The notes beneath the pieces were generated by a model that did no database searches, was not told the DNA's origin, and saw nothing but the letters and a program-made list of their open reading frames with translations. Shown one piece after another: positions 7,925 to 17,400 of a stretch of 64,000 nt of DNA. Each line of letters starts with the position of its first letter. Position 1 is the stretch's first letter. The DNA lies in contig JAKSOY010000001.1 of NCBI GenBank assembly GCA_024405255.1, positions 1-64,000 of the forward strand, given 5' to 3'. This DNA comes from Kiritimatiellia bacterium (GTDB lineage Bacteria; Verrucomicrobiota; Kiritimatiellia; RFP12; UBA1067). The translations under genes and the position numbers were made by a program.

Positions 7925-9165
7925 TTGAAATACCCCAAATCGCGCGCTTCAAGCAAAATCCCTCGCGCCACCGGCAAAGCCGCCGTTGCGCCGAATCCGC
8001 CATTTTCGACAAGGACCGTCACGACAAGTTTCGGCGCCGTCTGCGGTGCGAAACACGTGAACCAGGCATGGTCGCGTCCCTGGCTGTTCTCCGCCGTACC
8101 GGTCTTCGCACACACGGCGAGTCCGGCGATTTCACACGCCCGTCCCGTCCCCTGCTGGACAACACGCCGCATCATCCTCTTGACTTGTGCGGCAGCTTCA
8201 AATGTGAACGGACGAGCCCGAAGCGCCGGCTTCGTCTGCGGGGAAAGGCTCGGGGTCAACATCAATCCGTCGTCTGCAACGGCTGCCGTGAACATCGCCA
8301 CGCCGAGCGGTGTCAACTGCAAGGCGCCTTGACCAATCGCAACCGGTGCGAGCTGTGCCGCGGTCAGACCCTCCGGCACGCCGCCGCCGACAGAATCGAG
8401 CGAGGCCACCGACGAGGCAAGGACGACGACCGGATCGCGCAAACGCGCCGCCTCAACGGCCTTGGCGAAGCACGACGGGCCCAATGCCGCGCCCAGTTGT
8501 GCGAAGTAGGTGTTGGATGAATGCATCAGCGCATCGCTCATCCGCAGCTTTCCAAATCCCTTCCAGACCTTGCCACGCCGCGCGAAGTCCCGAAACTCGA
8601 CATCGCGAATCGGCTGCGTCGCGGGAGACGGACGCCATCCGGCCGCCGGACAATCAAACAACGGATCCACGCCCGCCGAAAGCGCCGCGGCACTCATAAA
8701 GACCTTGAACGTCGACCCTGGGGGATAGAGGCCATTGAGGGCGCGATTCAGATAGGCGACACGCGGTGCCGAAACAAGAACGCGAATCTTCCCCGTCATC
8801 GGTTCTAGCGCGACCACCGCTCCCCGCCTGTTTTTCATCAACGTCTCGGCCCGTGCCTGCAAACGGGCGTCAAGCGTCAGCTGAACGGGCTGTCCATCCG
8901 CCGCCAACGCAAGATCGTCCAGCACATGCATCATCGCCGAACCAGTCTCGGCGACCTCAAGGGGGTCTCCACGACGGTCAATCGTCTTGGCATGTTCGGG
9001 CAGACGCGCCTGGACGCCGGGCGTCCGGTCATAGCGACGCATGAAACGCACGAAACGCGGATCTTTTCCATGCGTCAGAAGTCCGTAGGCATGCACGCTC
9101 AGCAGGGCGACGAAGGCCCCGCACAGAAGCACCACCAAAAAGAAGAAGCGTAAGCGCACCCTCAA
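7921..9165 (-). CDS. Class B penicillin-binding protein (transpeptidase)
   Basis: 414 aa with an N-terminal membrane anchor (about residues 5-28). Cross-links peptidoglycan stem peptides in the periplasm, partnered with the SEDS protein encoded next. Catalytic motifs are SxxK in PPGSTFK (Ser near 151), SxN in HSSNTY (near 215) and KTG in CAKTGTAEN (near 354). It is short for the class (usually 550-650 aa) because the N-terminal pedestal/dimerisation domain is almost absent, like small PbpA/MrdA-type enzymes. The start is probably TTG at 9165, overlapping the DUF1667 stop (TTGA); a GTG two codons later is the alternative. Confidence 0.85.
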   Translation of the reverse strand: MRVRLRFFFLVVLLCGAFVALLSVHAYGLLTHGKDPRFVRFMRRYDRTPGVQARLPEHAKTIDRRGDPLEVAETGSAMMHVLDDLALAADGQPVQLTLDARLQARAETLMKNRRGAVVALEPMTGKIRVLVSAPRVAYLNRALNGLYPPGSTFKVFMSAAALSAGVDPLFDCPAAGWRPSPATQPIRDVEFRDFARRGKVWKGFGKLRMSDALMHSSNTYFAQLGAALGPSCFAKAVEAARLRDPVVVLASSVASLDSVGGGVPEGLTAAQLAPVAIGQGALQLTPLGVAMFTAAVADDGLMLTPSLSPQTKPALRARPFTFEAAAQVKRMMRRVVQQGTGRACEIAGLAVCAKTGTAENSQGRDHAWFTCFAPQTAPKLVVTVLVENGGFGATAALPVARGILLEARDLGYFK

Positions 9166-9506
9166 CCTTGATTCGAAGTCGCCACGATGTCGACACCCGT
9201 CTCGGCGACATTCGGAATGATGACATCGCCAATCCGTACAGGCAGCTGAACCGTCGTCTGAGACAAGGCGAAAAGAACGTCGTTGATCTTGTTCTTCGGC
9301 ACGGCCCGCGCCGTCTTCACCGGCTGCGGCTTGCGAATGCCCGCCACACGGACAAGTCCCGTGACCATCCGCGTCGGATTCTCAAACTCCGCGCGTCCGT
9401 ACGCCAGACCGCGTGCACAGCCATTTCCCTTCACCACGATCTCGTCGCCGACTTTCTCGACATCGAGTTCACACCCTCTCGGGCAGTTAATGCAAATCAT
9501 CTTCAT
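9162..9506 (-). CDS. DUF1667 protein, accessory to a glycerol-3-phosphate dehydrogenase-like oxidoreductase
   Basis: 114 aa. Begins MKMICINCPRGCELDVE, with Cys at CINCPRGC and a third in GNGCARG, the pattern expected for an Fe-S or metal site in DUF1667. In many anaerobes DUF1667 follows a GlpA-like dehydrogenase and an NAD(P)/FAD oxidoreductase; here it follows the fusion of both. The ATG at 9506 gives the family-like N terminus; a GTG codon lies directly before it. The stop overlaps the PBP start. The role is probably electron transfer or cofactor support for the upstream enzyme (inference from family context). Confidence 0.85.
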   Translation of the reverse strand: MKMICINCPRGCELDVEKVGDEIVVKGNGCARGLAYGRAEFENPTRMVTGLVRVAGIRKPQPVKTARAVPKNKINDVLFALSQTTVQLPVRIGDVIIPNVAETGVDIVATSNQG

Positions 9507-9523
9507 CACGCACTTCCCACTCG

Positions 9524-11992
9524 TCACTCGTTGTTCTTTCCACCGGCCCACGCGGCCGCACTCCGTCCGGCGATTTCGGCATCGCGGCTCACCCAGTCGA
9601 CAAGGTCGTACACGCGCACCACATTGCCGGCGGCAAACACGCCCGGCAAGGTCGTCGCCATCTCGGGCGTGACCTTGGGACCGCGCGTCTTCGGATCGAT
9701 CTCCGCCCCCGCCTTCTTCGTGAGCTCGTTTTCCGGGATGAGTCCGCACGAAAGCAGCAACGTGTCGCAGTCGAAATGAATCTCCGTACCGGGGATCGGC
9801 TTGAGCTGGTCGTCGACCTGACTCACCTTCACGCCTGTGACATGTTCGCGGCCTTCGACGTCCGTCACGGTATGCGACAGCAAAAGCGGAATGTCGTAGT
9901 CGTTCAGGCATTGCACCACATTGCGCATCAACCCCGAACTCTTCTTCATGATTTCAACGCAGGCCAGCACCTTCGCACCCGAGAAGGTCAGGCGGCGCGC
10001 CATAATAAGGCCGATGTCGCCCGAACCGAGAATGACCACGCGCTTGCCCGGCATAATGCCATCCAGGTTCACAAGGCGCTGCACCGTGCCGGCCGTATAC
10101 ACGCCGGCGGGACGCGTACCCGGCGTCATCAACGCGCCACGGGGACGCTCGCGACAGCCCATCGCCAGGACGACAGCTTTCGTCTTGTAGATGCGCAGGC
10201 CGCCGCGCGGACTCATCGCCGTCACGGCCAGGGGCGCTTTTTCACTGTCGGCCATCTTCTGAATGTCGAGCACCATCGTCCCGCACACAAGCGGGATCTC
10301 AAGCGCACGGGCCTTGTCGATGAACCGCTGCGCGTATTCGGGTCCTGTCAGCTCTTCATTGAATCGATGCAGACCGAAGCCATTATGGATGCACTGCTGC
10401 AGAATGCCCCCCGGCGCGTCGTCGCGTTCGATCACAAGCACATTCGCCGCCCGGGCCTCTCGCGCGGCAATCGCCGCGGCGAGTCCGGCAGGTCCTGCGC
10501 CGACGATCACGACATCGAGGAGTTCCGGTTCGGCGCTCGTGACCAGCACGGGCTGCTCGCGCAGCTGCTTCGGCGCCGTCTTGCGGCTCGCCAAAAACGC
10601 ATCCGGCGGCAAGCCGAGTTCCTGTCCGAGGATCTCGATCAGGCGCGGCGTGCAGAATCCGCCCTGGCAGCGGCCCATGCCGCTGCGCGTGCGGCGCTTG
10701 ATGCCATCCAGCGTACGCGCACCGACGCGTGCACGAATGGCTGCGCGGATTTCACCTTCTGTCACCGATTCGCAGCGGCAGATGACGCGTCCGAACGACG
10801 GATCGCGTGCGACGAGTTCCGCCAATTCATCCGGCTTCATCTCACGCGTCTTCGGCCACGCGCTGACATCCTGCGAGACGAGCGAGGGATTCTTCTTCGA
10901 CACGCCCAGCCGCGCAACGACCTGTTCGGCCATCCAAAGTCCGATCGCGGGCGCCGAAGTCAATCCCGGCGATTCAACGCCCACTGCATTGAAGAAACAC
11001 GGCGCATCCGGCGCTTCGCCGAGAATGAAATCGCCCACCGTGGTCTCGTGCGCGCGCAGGCCCGAGAACTCGGTAATGACCTTGTTGAGCGGCAAGTCGG
11101 GATAGGTCCGACGCGCGCCGGCTTTCACCTTCTCGAGGCCGTCGTAGGTGGTCGCCTTGTCTTCTTTGTCCGGAATGTCTTCCGCCGTCGGACCGACGAT
11201 CACGGTACCGTCGACCGTCGGCGAAACCAGGATGCCCTTGCCCATTTTGGACGGCACCTGGAACATTGTCGCGGAGAAGGTGCCGTCCTCATCCTTGTCG
11301 AGCATCAGGTACTCGCCCCGGCGCGCTTCGATGTTGTACTTCGTCGCGCTGACAAGGTTGTTCAATTCGTCCGAATGGATCCCCGCCGCATTCACCACGA
11401 CTTTCGTCGTAAAGGTCTGTCCATCGGCACACGTGATCCGCCATCCGTCGGACGTCTTCTCCAGACCGACGACTTTCGCGTCAAAGGTAAACTCGACGCC
11501 ATTGGCCGCCGCATTCTCGGCAGCACGGAATGTGAGTTCGTACGGACAGCAGATGCCGCCGGTCGGCGCCCACAGGGCCGCGACTGCTTCCGGGGAAACA
11601 TTCGGCTCGCGGCGGCGAAGTTCGTCCTGTCCGATGACTTCAACCGGTACGTCATTCTGGGCCGCCCGCGCAACGAGGTCCCCCAATGCGGCACGCTCTT
11701 CTTCATTGAACGCCAAAACAAGCGAACCATTGCGGACGAAGGGAACCTTCAGCTCATGGCAGACGTCTTCGAAGAGACGGTTGCCCCAGACATTGAACTT
11801 CGCCTTGTTCGTCCCGGGTTTCGCATCAAATCCCGCGTGCACGATCGCACTGTTCGCCTTGGATGCACCTTCTGCGACATCGCTACCGGCTTCCAGTACG
11901 CGCACATTCAGATTGTAGCGACTCAGCGCCCGCGCGATAAAGCATCCCACCACGCCCGCGCCGATCACAACAACATCATTTCCGAACCCCAT
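9524..11992 (-). CDS. Fused GlpA-like FAD dehydrogenase and NAD(P)/FAD-dependent oxidoreductase
   Basis: 822 aa. Residues 1-370 are a DAO-type FAD dehydrogenase (VVVIGAGVVGCFIARAL dinucleotide fold) like GlpA. Residues about 400-470 form a BFD-like [2Fe-2S] domain (VICRCESVTEGEI, MGRCQGGFC). Residues about 495-822 are a pyridine-nucleotide-disulphide-type reductase (VVIVGAGPAGLAAAIAAREA, VVILGSGDIGLIMARRL, GVFAAGNV). In most bacteria the last domain is a separate gene beside DUF1667. The likely role is oxidation of glycerol-3-phosphate or a related hydroxy acid with electrons passed to NAD(P)H or an Fe-S carrier. The start is ATG at 11992, with AGGAG 6 nt upstream; the TTG two codons earlier lacks this spacing. 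Confidence 0.85.
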   Translation of the reverse strand: MGFGNDVVVIGAGVVGCFIARALSRYNLNVRVLEAGSDVAEGASKANSAIVHAGFDAKPGTNKAKFNVWGNRLFEDVCHELKVPFVRNGSLVLAFNEEERAALGDLVARAAQNDVPVEVIGQDELRRREPNVSPEAVAALWAPTGGICCPYELTFRAAENAAANGVEFTFDAKVVGLEKTSDGWRITCADGQTFTTKVVVNAAGIHSDELNNLVSATKYNIEARRGEYLMLDKDEDGTFSATMFQVPSKMGKGILVSPTVDGTVIVGPTAEDIPDKEDKATTYDGLEKVKAGARRTYPDLPLNKVITEFSGLRAHETTVGDFILGEAPDAPCFFNAVGVESPGLTSAPAIGLWMAEQVVARLGVSKKNPSLVSQDVSAWPKTREMKPDELAELVARDPSFGRVICRCESVTEGEIRAAIRARVGARTLDGIKRRTRSGMGRCQGGFCTPRLIEILGQELGLPPDAFLASRKTAPKQLREQPVLVTSAEPELLDVVIVGAGPAGLAAAIAAREARAANVLVIERDDAPGGILQQCIHNGFGLHRFNEELTGPEYAQRFIDKARALEIPLVCGTMVLDIQKMADSEKAPLAVTAMSPRGGLRIYKTKAVVLAMGCRERPRGALMTPGTRPAGVYTAGTVQRLVNLDGIMPGKRVVILGSGDIGLIMARRLTFSGAKVLACVEIMKKSSGLMRNVVQCLNDYDIPLLLSHTVTDVEGREHVTGVKVSQVDDQLKPIPGTEIHFDCDTLLLSCGLIPENELTKKAGAEIDPKTRGPKVTPEMATTLPGVFAAGNVVRVYDLVDWVSRDAEIAGRSAAAWAGGKNNE

Positions 11993-12039
11993 TTCCAACT
12001 CCTGCTGTCATTTACATCAACTCTACAAACAATCCAACT

Positions 12040-12126
12040 GGTGCCGGTGACGGGAGTCGAACCCGTACGATCATCACTGATCTGCGGATTTTAAGTCCGC
12101 TGTGTCTGCCATTCCACCACGCCGGC
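12040..12126 (-). tRNA. tRNA-Leu, anticodon UAA, CCA encoded
   Basis: On the minus strand an 87-nt cloverleaf begins GCCGGCG and ends CACCGGC-A-CCA. Its acceptor stem has one C-A mismatch. The anticodon loop reads ACTTAAAAT (anticodon TAA), there is a long variable arm typical of class II Leu tRNA, and the T loop is GGTTCGACTCC. The 3' CCA is in the DNA. Confidence 0.93.
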
Positions 12127-12143
12127 ATAAACGTTGTTTGTTA

Positions 12144-12180
12144 ATTATATCAAATTTTCACCTTCCGTGCATCGGTGAAA
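12144..12180 (-). promoter_or_regulatory. tRNA-Leu promoter and adjacent inverted repeat
   Basis: TATAAT (12149-12144) preceded by TGA lies 17 nt before the tRNA 5' end. No strong -35 is visible. A perfect 7-bp inverted repeat, TTTCACC/GGTGAAA (12156-12180, 11-nt loop), lies between the end of the potB-like gene and this -10. It could be a weak terminator or a regulator site. Confidence 0.5.
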
Positions 12181-12254
12181 TCGACCTGAATTCCGTCATT
12201 GCTTTTTTCTCATTGAGAATGATCGCGCACGTGAATCGAACGCATTGGAATCGA

Positions 12255-13157
12255 TCAGGCCGCGCCGCCGGAGAGCTTTCGGGCGGTCGCCTCCGCGAGA
12301 CGCTTCGCTTCGCGGGCGTCTTGGCGCTTCAGCCACCAGGCGACACAGGCGAGCGGGATGAGAACACTGCAACCCATCACGGCGGCAAGAGCCGAAGCGT
12401 GCGGCAAGTTGCGGTCGGGGAAGGTGCGCTGATAGATCTTGTTGCCGATGAGTTCGGAGTTCTTGCCACCCACAAGATCCGGAATCACGTATGAACCGAT
12501 CGCCGGAATGAACACCATCAGAATGGCGCTGATCACACCCCGACGCACCCCCGGCAGGAAAATCTTGCGGAATGCGAAGAAACTCCGGGCGCCTAGATCG
12601 CGGGCCGCTTCCAGAAGCGAGAAGTCGAACTTCTCCGCCGCCGTATAGATCGGCATGATGGCGAACGGCAGAAACGAATAGACCGACACAACCAGGATCG
12701 CACCCGAATTGTAGTTCAGCATCGTGTCGGCATTGGCAAGCCCCAGCGCCATCAGGATATGCTGGATGAACCCTTCCGGATGCAAGAGCGTACGCCAGGC
12801 AAAAACACGCACGATGAAACTCGTCCAGAACGGCAGCATGATGAGCCCCGCCACGGCCGCACGCCACTTCGTCGGCATGCGCGCAATCGAATAGGCGCAC
12901 GGCAACGAAAGAACGGTGCAGAGGAAAGTCGTCACGGCGGAAATCCAGATCGTACGCCAGACAATCTCCTTGTAGGGCGTACGGACGACAGCCTTCCACG
13001 TTTCCATCGTGAAGCCCGACGTGTAGCCGCCGTCCGCACTGGCACCGTGAAACGCAATGCCCAGCACAATGAGGGTCGGCACGACGAAAAACAGCATCAA
13101 CCAACCGAACGAGGGGAATGTCACACCCCACTCAGCCCACCGACGGCCGAACATCAC
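12255..13157 (-). CDS. potB: Spermidine/putrescine-type ABC transporter permease, PotB family
   Basis: 300 aa, six membrane helices expected. The EAA-loop region EAARDLGARSFFAFRKIFLP matches inner-membrane permeases of polyamine importers. It follows potA with start/stop overlap: a GTG at 13157 and an ATG at 13154 are both possible, and the PotA stop TGA sits between them (GTGATG). The second permease (potC) and the binding protein (potD) do not follow; the next feature downstream is a tRNA. The transporter must be completed from elsewhere in the genome, or it is a relic. The substrate could be another small organic cation or anion. Confidence 0.85.
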   Translation of the reverse strand: MMFGRRWAEWGVTFPSFGWLMLFFVVPTLIVLGIAFHGASADGGYTSGFTMETWKAVVRTPYKEIVWRTIWISAVTTFLCTVLSLPCAYSIARMPTKWRAAVAGLIMLPFWTSFIVRVFAWRTLLHPEGFIQHILMALGLANADTMLNYNSGAILVVSVYSFLPFAIMPIYTAAEKFDFSLLEAARDLGARSFFAFRKIFLPGVRRGVISAILMVFIPAIGSYVIPDLVGGKNSELIGNKIYQRTFPDRNLPHASALAAVMGCSVLIPLACVAWWLKRQDAREAKRLAEATARKLSGGAA

Positions 13158-14314
13158 GTACGCTCCTTCGTCATTTGCGGCGGTGTCTGGATGAGCGATT
13201 CATCAAGCTCGCTGAAATTCTCGATCATGTAGCCGTCATCGGGATGCCACCACATGTAGACCCGGTCGTTCCAAGTAATCGTCGCCTGGTCAAGCAGGAA
13301 ACGCGAGTGCGGCTCAAGGACGCTGACGCTTCGAGCGCCGGCCTTCAGCCAGTACTTCGTGTAGACGCCTTGGTAGATGACGTCCGTCACCTGCGTCTGG
13401 AACACATTGATTCCCGCACCCTTCTCCGGCGGAGGCGGATTGAGCGTCACGCGGATCTTTTCAGGACGCACCGAGAGATGCACCTTCTGTCCAACGGCGA
13501 GGTTCTTGTCGTTGAACGCCTTGATCGAGGCGAATCCCGGACACTGGATCGTGCAGTAGTCCCCTTCCGTCGAAACGATTTCACCGGCAAAGAAGTTCGT
13601 GTCGCCGATGAACGCCGCGACAAAGCTCGACACGGGCGCTTCGTAGATCTTCGCTGGTGTGTCGAGCTGTTCGACTTTGCCCCGGTTCATCACGGCGATA
13701 CGGTCCGAGAGGGACATCGCCTCGCCCTGGTCGTGCGTCACGTACATGAACGTGATGCCCACCTGGTCGTGCATCGTATCGAGTTCGAGCAGCATGTGCT
13801 GGCGAAGCTTGAGGTCGAGGGCCGCCAGAGGTTCGTCAAGCAGCAGAACCTGCGGACGATCCACCAGCGCGCGCGCAATGGCCACACGCTGTTTCTGTCC
13901 GCCCGAAAGCTGACTTGGATACTTCCACGCGTGGTCGCTCATCCGGATCATCTCGAGAATCGCATCCACCGATTCCTCGACTTCCGCCTTCGGCTTCTTG
14001 GCCAAGCGCAGCGAAAAGGCGATATTGTCCCAGATCGTCATCGTCGGGAAGAGCGCATAGTTCTGGAAGACCGTATGCACACGACGGATGTTCGGCGGTG
14101 CATCGGTGATGTCCTTGCCGTCAAGATAGATCCGCCCCGTGTCAGGATGTTCAAACCCGCCCAACATCCGCAAGAGCGTCGTCTTGCCACAGCCCGACGG
14201 ACCCAAGAGTGAAAAGAATTCACCCTTCTTGATGGAAAACGACACATCATTGACTGCCGTCAACGCGCCAAACCGCTTGGTGACGTGGTCAAAAACCAGG
14301 AACTCGTTCGCCAA
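13154..14314 (-). CDS. potA: Spermidine/putrescine ABC transporter ATPase, PotA family
   Basis: 386 aa. An ABC ATPase (Walker A GPSGCGKTT, Q-loop VFQNYALFP, signature LSGGQKQR, Walker B VLLLDEPLAALD, H-loop VTHDQ) with the C-terminal TOBE domain (about residues 275-350) that distinguishes PotA/MalK-like subunits. It energises the PotB permease encoded next. The TTG start at 14314 is supported by an AGAGGAG Shine-Dalgarno about 8 nt upstream. A well-formed promoter lies about 60 nt upstream. Confidence 0.88.
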   Translation of the reverse strand: MANEFLVFDHVTKRFGALTAVNDVSFSIKKGEFFSLLGPSGCGKTTLLRMLGGFEHPDTGRIYLDGKDITDAPPNIRRVHTVFQNYALFPTMTIWDNIAFSLRLAKKPKAEVEESVDAILEMIRMSDHAWKYPSQLSGGQKQRVAIARALVDRPQVLLLDEPLAALDLKLRQHMLLELDTMHDQVGITFMYVTHDQGEAMSLSDRIAVMNRGKVEQLDTPAKIYEAPVSSFVAAFIGDTNFFAGEIVSTEGDYCTIQCPGFASIKAFNDKNLAVGQKVHLSVRPEKIRVTLNPPPPEKGAGINVFQTQVTDVIYQGVYTKYWLKAGARSVSVLEPHSRFLLDQATITWNDRVYMWWHPDDGYMIENFSELDESLIQTPPQMTKERT

Positions 14315-14374
14315 CTTATCCGTCTCCTCTTTTAAATGTTAATAGCTGCTCGTCCACACGGCCGATTGGGTGAA

Positions 14375-14403
14375 ATTATATCAAACACAAACCAGCGGAA
14401 CAA
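14375..14403 (-). promoter_or_regulatory. potAB promoter
   Basis: Minus strand: TTGTTC (14403-14398), exactly 17 nt, then TATAAT (14380-14375) preceded by TGA. It gives an approximately 55-nt leader to the TTG start of potA. Confidence 0.65.
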
Positions 14404-14416
14404 GTGTAAAGGGAGA

Positions 14417-17400
14417 TTATTTGAGGATGAGAAGCGTGCCCGGTTCGGCGGCCAGGGCCGAGAACAGGAGTCCCTCGCCCGTCGCACGCACCCAGAGACG
14501 GAGACGGTCCGTTCGTCCCGCCGGGTCGTCGAGGACAAAACGCGAACGATAGTCTGGCAAATCACGCATTGTGGCACCCGAAACAAGGAATCGCGCGCCG
14601 GTCTCCAACGTAACCGTACCGGACGGAAAAGATTTCCCCGTGGCCGAGAGAAGCCCTTCGCGGACGCGCGTCCCTCCCGTCCAATTTTTGCCGGCACCTG
14701 TCAGTGAACAGCGTCCCGGACCCTCCTTGATGAATGCGCCCGGTCCTTCCCAGGTCTTCTGCAGACGCAAGGCGCCATATTCAGGTGATCCTTCCGGGTT
14801 CGTCACCACGACCCTGAGATCGCTCGCGAGACGCGTCGGATAGTCATTCTCGAAGATCGCATACCCGCATCCCGACGTGTCCTGAACCGACAGAACCGCC
14901 GCTTTCGACGGTGAACCGCTGTCGAAGACGAGTCCGTAGTTGCAACCCGAGACGACATCGTCTTTGTTGCACACGCGGTTGATCGACTCGCCATTGACAA
15001 ACGCCAACTCGCCGACGATGACATCGTGGTTCTTCAACCGCACATTACGCCATCCCTTCGCCGTGTCGACACCATTGGTCGGGTCGGGCGCATTGATTCG
15101 AGCCCGCGCACCCGGCAGGTCCGGATAGACGCTCGTGGACCAGTTGTCGTCGTTATCCCAATTGTCCTTGCCGCTTGGAGTGAAGACCGCCACTTCGTTC
15201 GGATCGGGATCCGTCCAAAGTCCGGCATTCCGGAGCTTCGCAATGAATTCATTCGACCGCTGCGGCAGATAAGTCTGGCGGACGCGGATTCGCTCGGCTT
15301 CCCACGTGCTGACGCCATAGGTCGTCGTTGTATCCCCAGCCTCCCGTCGATAGTTCCCCCACCGGGCCGCTTCGCCAAAGACGCTCGGCGCCACCGCGAC
15401 GCAAAGGCGCTCCCAGCGCGCACAGGTGTTCGTCGGCGCAAGAACGCCGTGACGGACGTGCAAATGGCGGCGCGCCCGCCGCGCATAGAGTTGCTTGTAC
15501 GCACTGCTGGCGAGCAGACGCTTGTGCAGCGCACCGGGATGCTCGTCGTACGCCCCCAGACGATTGTCGCTGACATTTTCAAGCGTACGCTCCGCATCCC
15601 AGACGCAAAAGCGGAACTTTTCGCCATTCATTCGCCGTCGCATCGCGACCCAGTTGTTTCCAGGCCAATCCTGATTGCCCGCCCAGTGGTTGAGCAGCAT
15701 GTAATCTGCAAAATTGACGACGTCCAGCAAATTGGTCAGCTGACCATAGCCCGCAGCCGTCGAGAGCGTACCGGACGAGGCCGTGTACATGATATTCCAG
15801 GCAAGCTTTTCGCCGTCACGGACTTCAGCCTTGCTTTTGATGACGTCCCATTCGTCTTTCGTGCCGCCGTAGTAGGTCACGGCATATTCGGCATCCGGGC
15901 GTTCGCAGAGATTGTAGAGTCCCCAGTAATAGCCATTCAAAAAGAGATGCACTTCGGTTCCATACGCACCTGGCTGTCCCATCTCGCGGAAGATGTCGCG
16001 CACGAACTGATCGCGCACGAACGACCCGCGCGTACGCTGCGTGGCATCGGCATGCGTCCAGGAATTGTTGTATTCAGCCCGCAGAATGAGCGTGCTGAAA
16101 TCGGCTGTGGGACAGTCGGCCGCGTCCAGAATGGACGTCGCGAGCGATCCATTGCCATAACGTCCACGGAAACAGAGGCGGAAGGAATTCTTCGGCTGCC
16201 CGCCGAAATTCCGGCTTGCGGCCCCCTGCGCACGGAAGCCGCAGTCGATCTGAAGTCGTCCCGTTCCATTCGTCGTGAACCATTCGCAGGAAGCGGCCGC
16301 TTCGAGGCCTTCCGCCGTCGGATGCGTATAGACGCCCGCCGTTGATCCGAAGAGATCGGCATCCGGCAACACGACGGACACAATCGGCGCCGAACCAATC
16401 GCGCGCACGAGATTGGCCTTTTGCGCATCGGAATTGACGATACTTGTACTCACGCCATACGAGGCCTTCGACGTGCCATTGGCCGACCAGGTCGAGGGGA
16501 ATCCGTTGGGAATCCCCGGATTCTTCGTCGCATCGTCGAGGAACAGATAGGAATGCGTCATCACATTTCGTGAAGGCAACATCCCGGTCTTCACGGCCGT
16601 CGCACGAATGAAGGTGCTTTTAGTCACAAGAATCGGATTGCCTGCGTAACGAAGTCCGTTTGTCGCGGACGGTTCCGAATGGTCCAGCGTGTAGTAGATG
16701 GTCGCCTGCGGATCGGGATGTGAAAGCCGCACCATCAACGATGACGTATAGACGCCGCGCGGAGGGTTGAACTCAACGGGCGCAAGCGGCGCATCTGAAA
16801 CCGTACCGGCATTCGCCGCATTCGGCGTCGGTGTGGCGAACCAGCCGAACGTGTCCGCGCCATCGCGCGTACGCCCCCAGGATGTATCGCAGGGCACACG
16901 CGTAAACGTCACGGAATCCTCGACAACTCCCTGCGGTTGGGTCAGAACAAGCGTTTCGCCGGATCCGCTCAAACTGAAATTGGCCTGCTGTTGAGAGACC
17001 GCACCGGCCGTCCCGTATTTATTCGCCAAGTAGAGTTCAATCCCCATTCGCTCATCCACCGTCAACGCGCGATTGAACAAAAGGACTTCGGCGATCTCGC
17101 CGTCATATCCGCGTTGGGAACTGCCTGTCGGAATATCGCAGGAATTGCCGATGTAGAGACGATCCGCGCGCGAGAACGAGGTCGTTCCGACAGACCCCTC
17201 CCGTGAGAGGATCTGACGGCCGTCCTTGAAAATCGACACGAACCGCGACTCGCGGGACATGTCCGAAACACCCGCCACCGTCGACCATTGTCCTTGCGTG
17301 AGAATACCACTTATCGACTCGAGATCGACATCTGCAATGCGCAACCTCAACACGCCTCCGCTTTTCACTTCGAAGTGGCAGTTCGGCGTGGAATCGCTAC

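Noticed and set aside
9776..12094. 772-codon open frame antisense to the GlpA-like fusion
   Set aside because: Runs through the tRNA-Leu gene and has an Arg/His-rich composition. The other strand carries clear FAD and Fe-S motifs.
12156..12180. TTTCACC/GGTGAAA inverted repeat as a strong terminator
   Set aside because: The loop is 11 nt and there is no clear U tract after the stem on the minus strand. Left as a possible weak element only.
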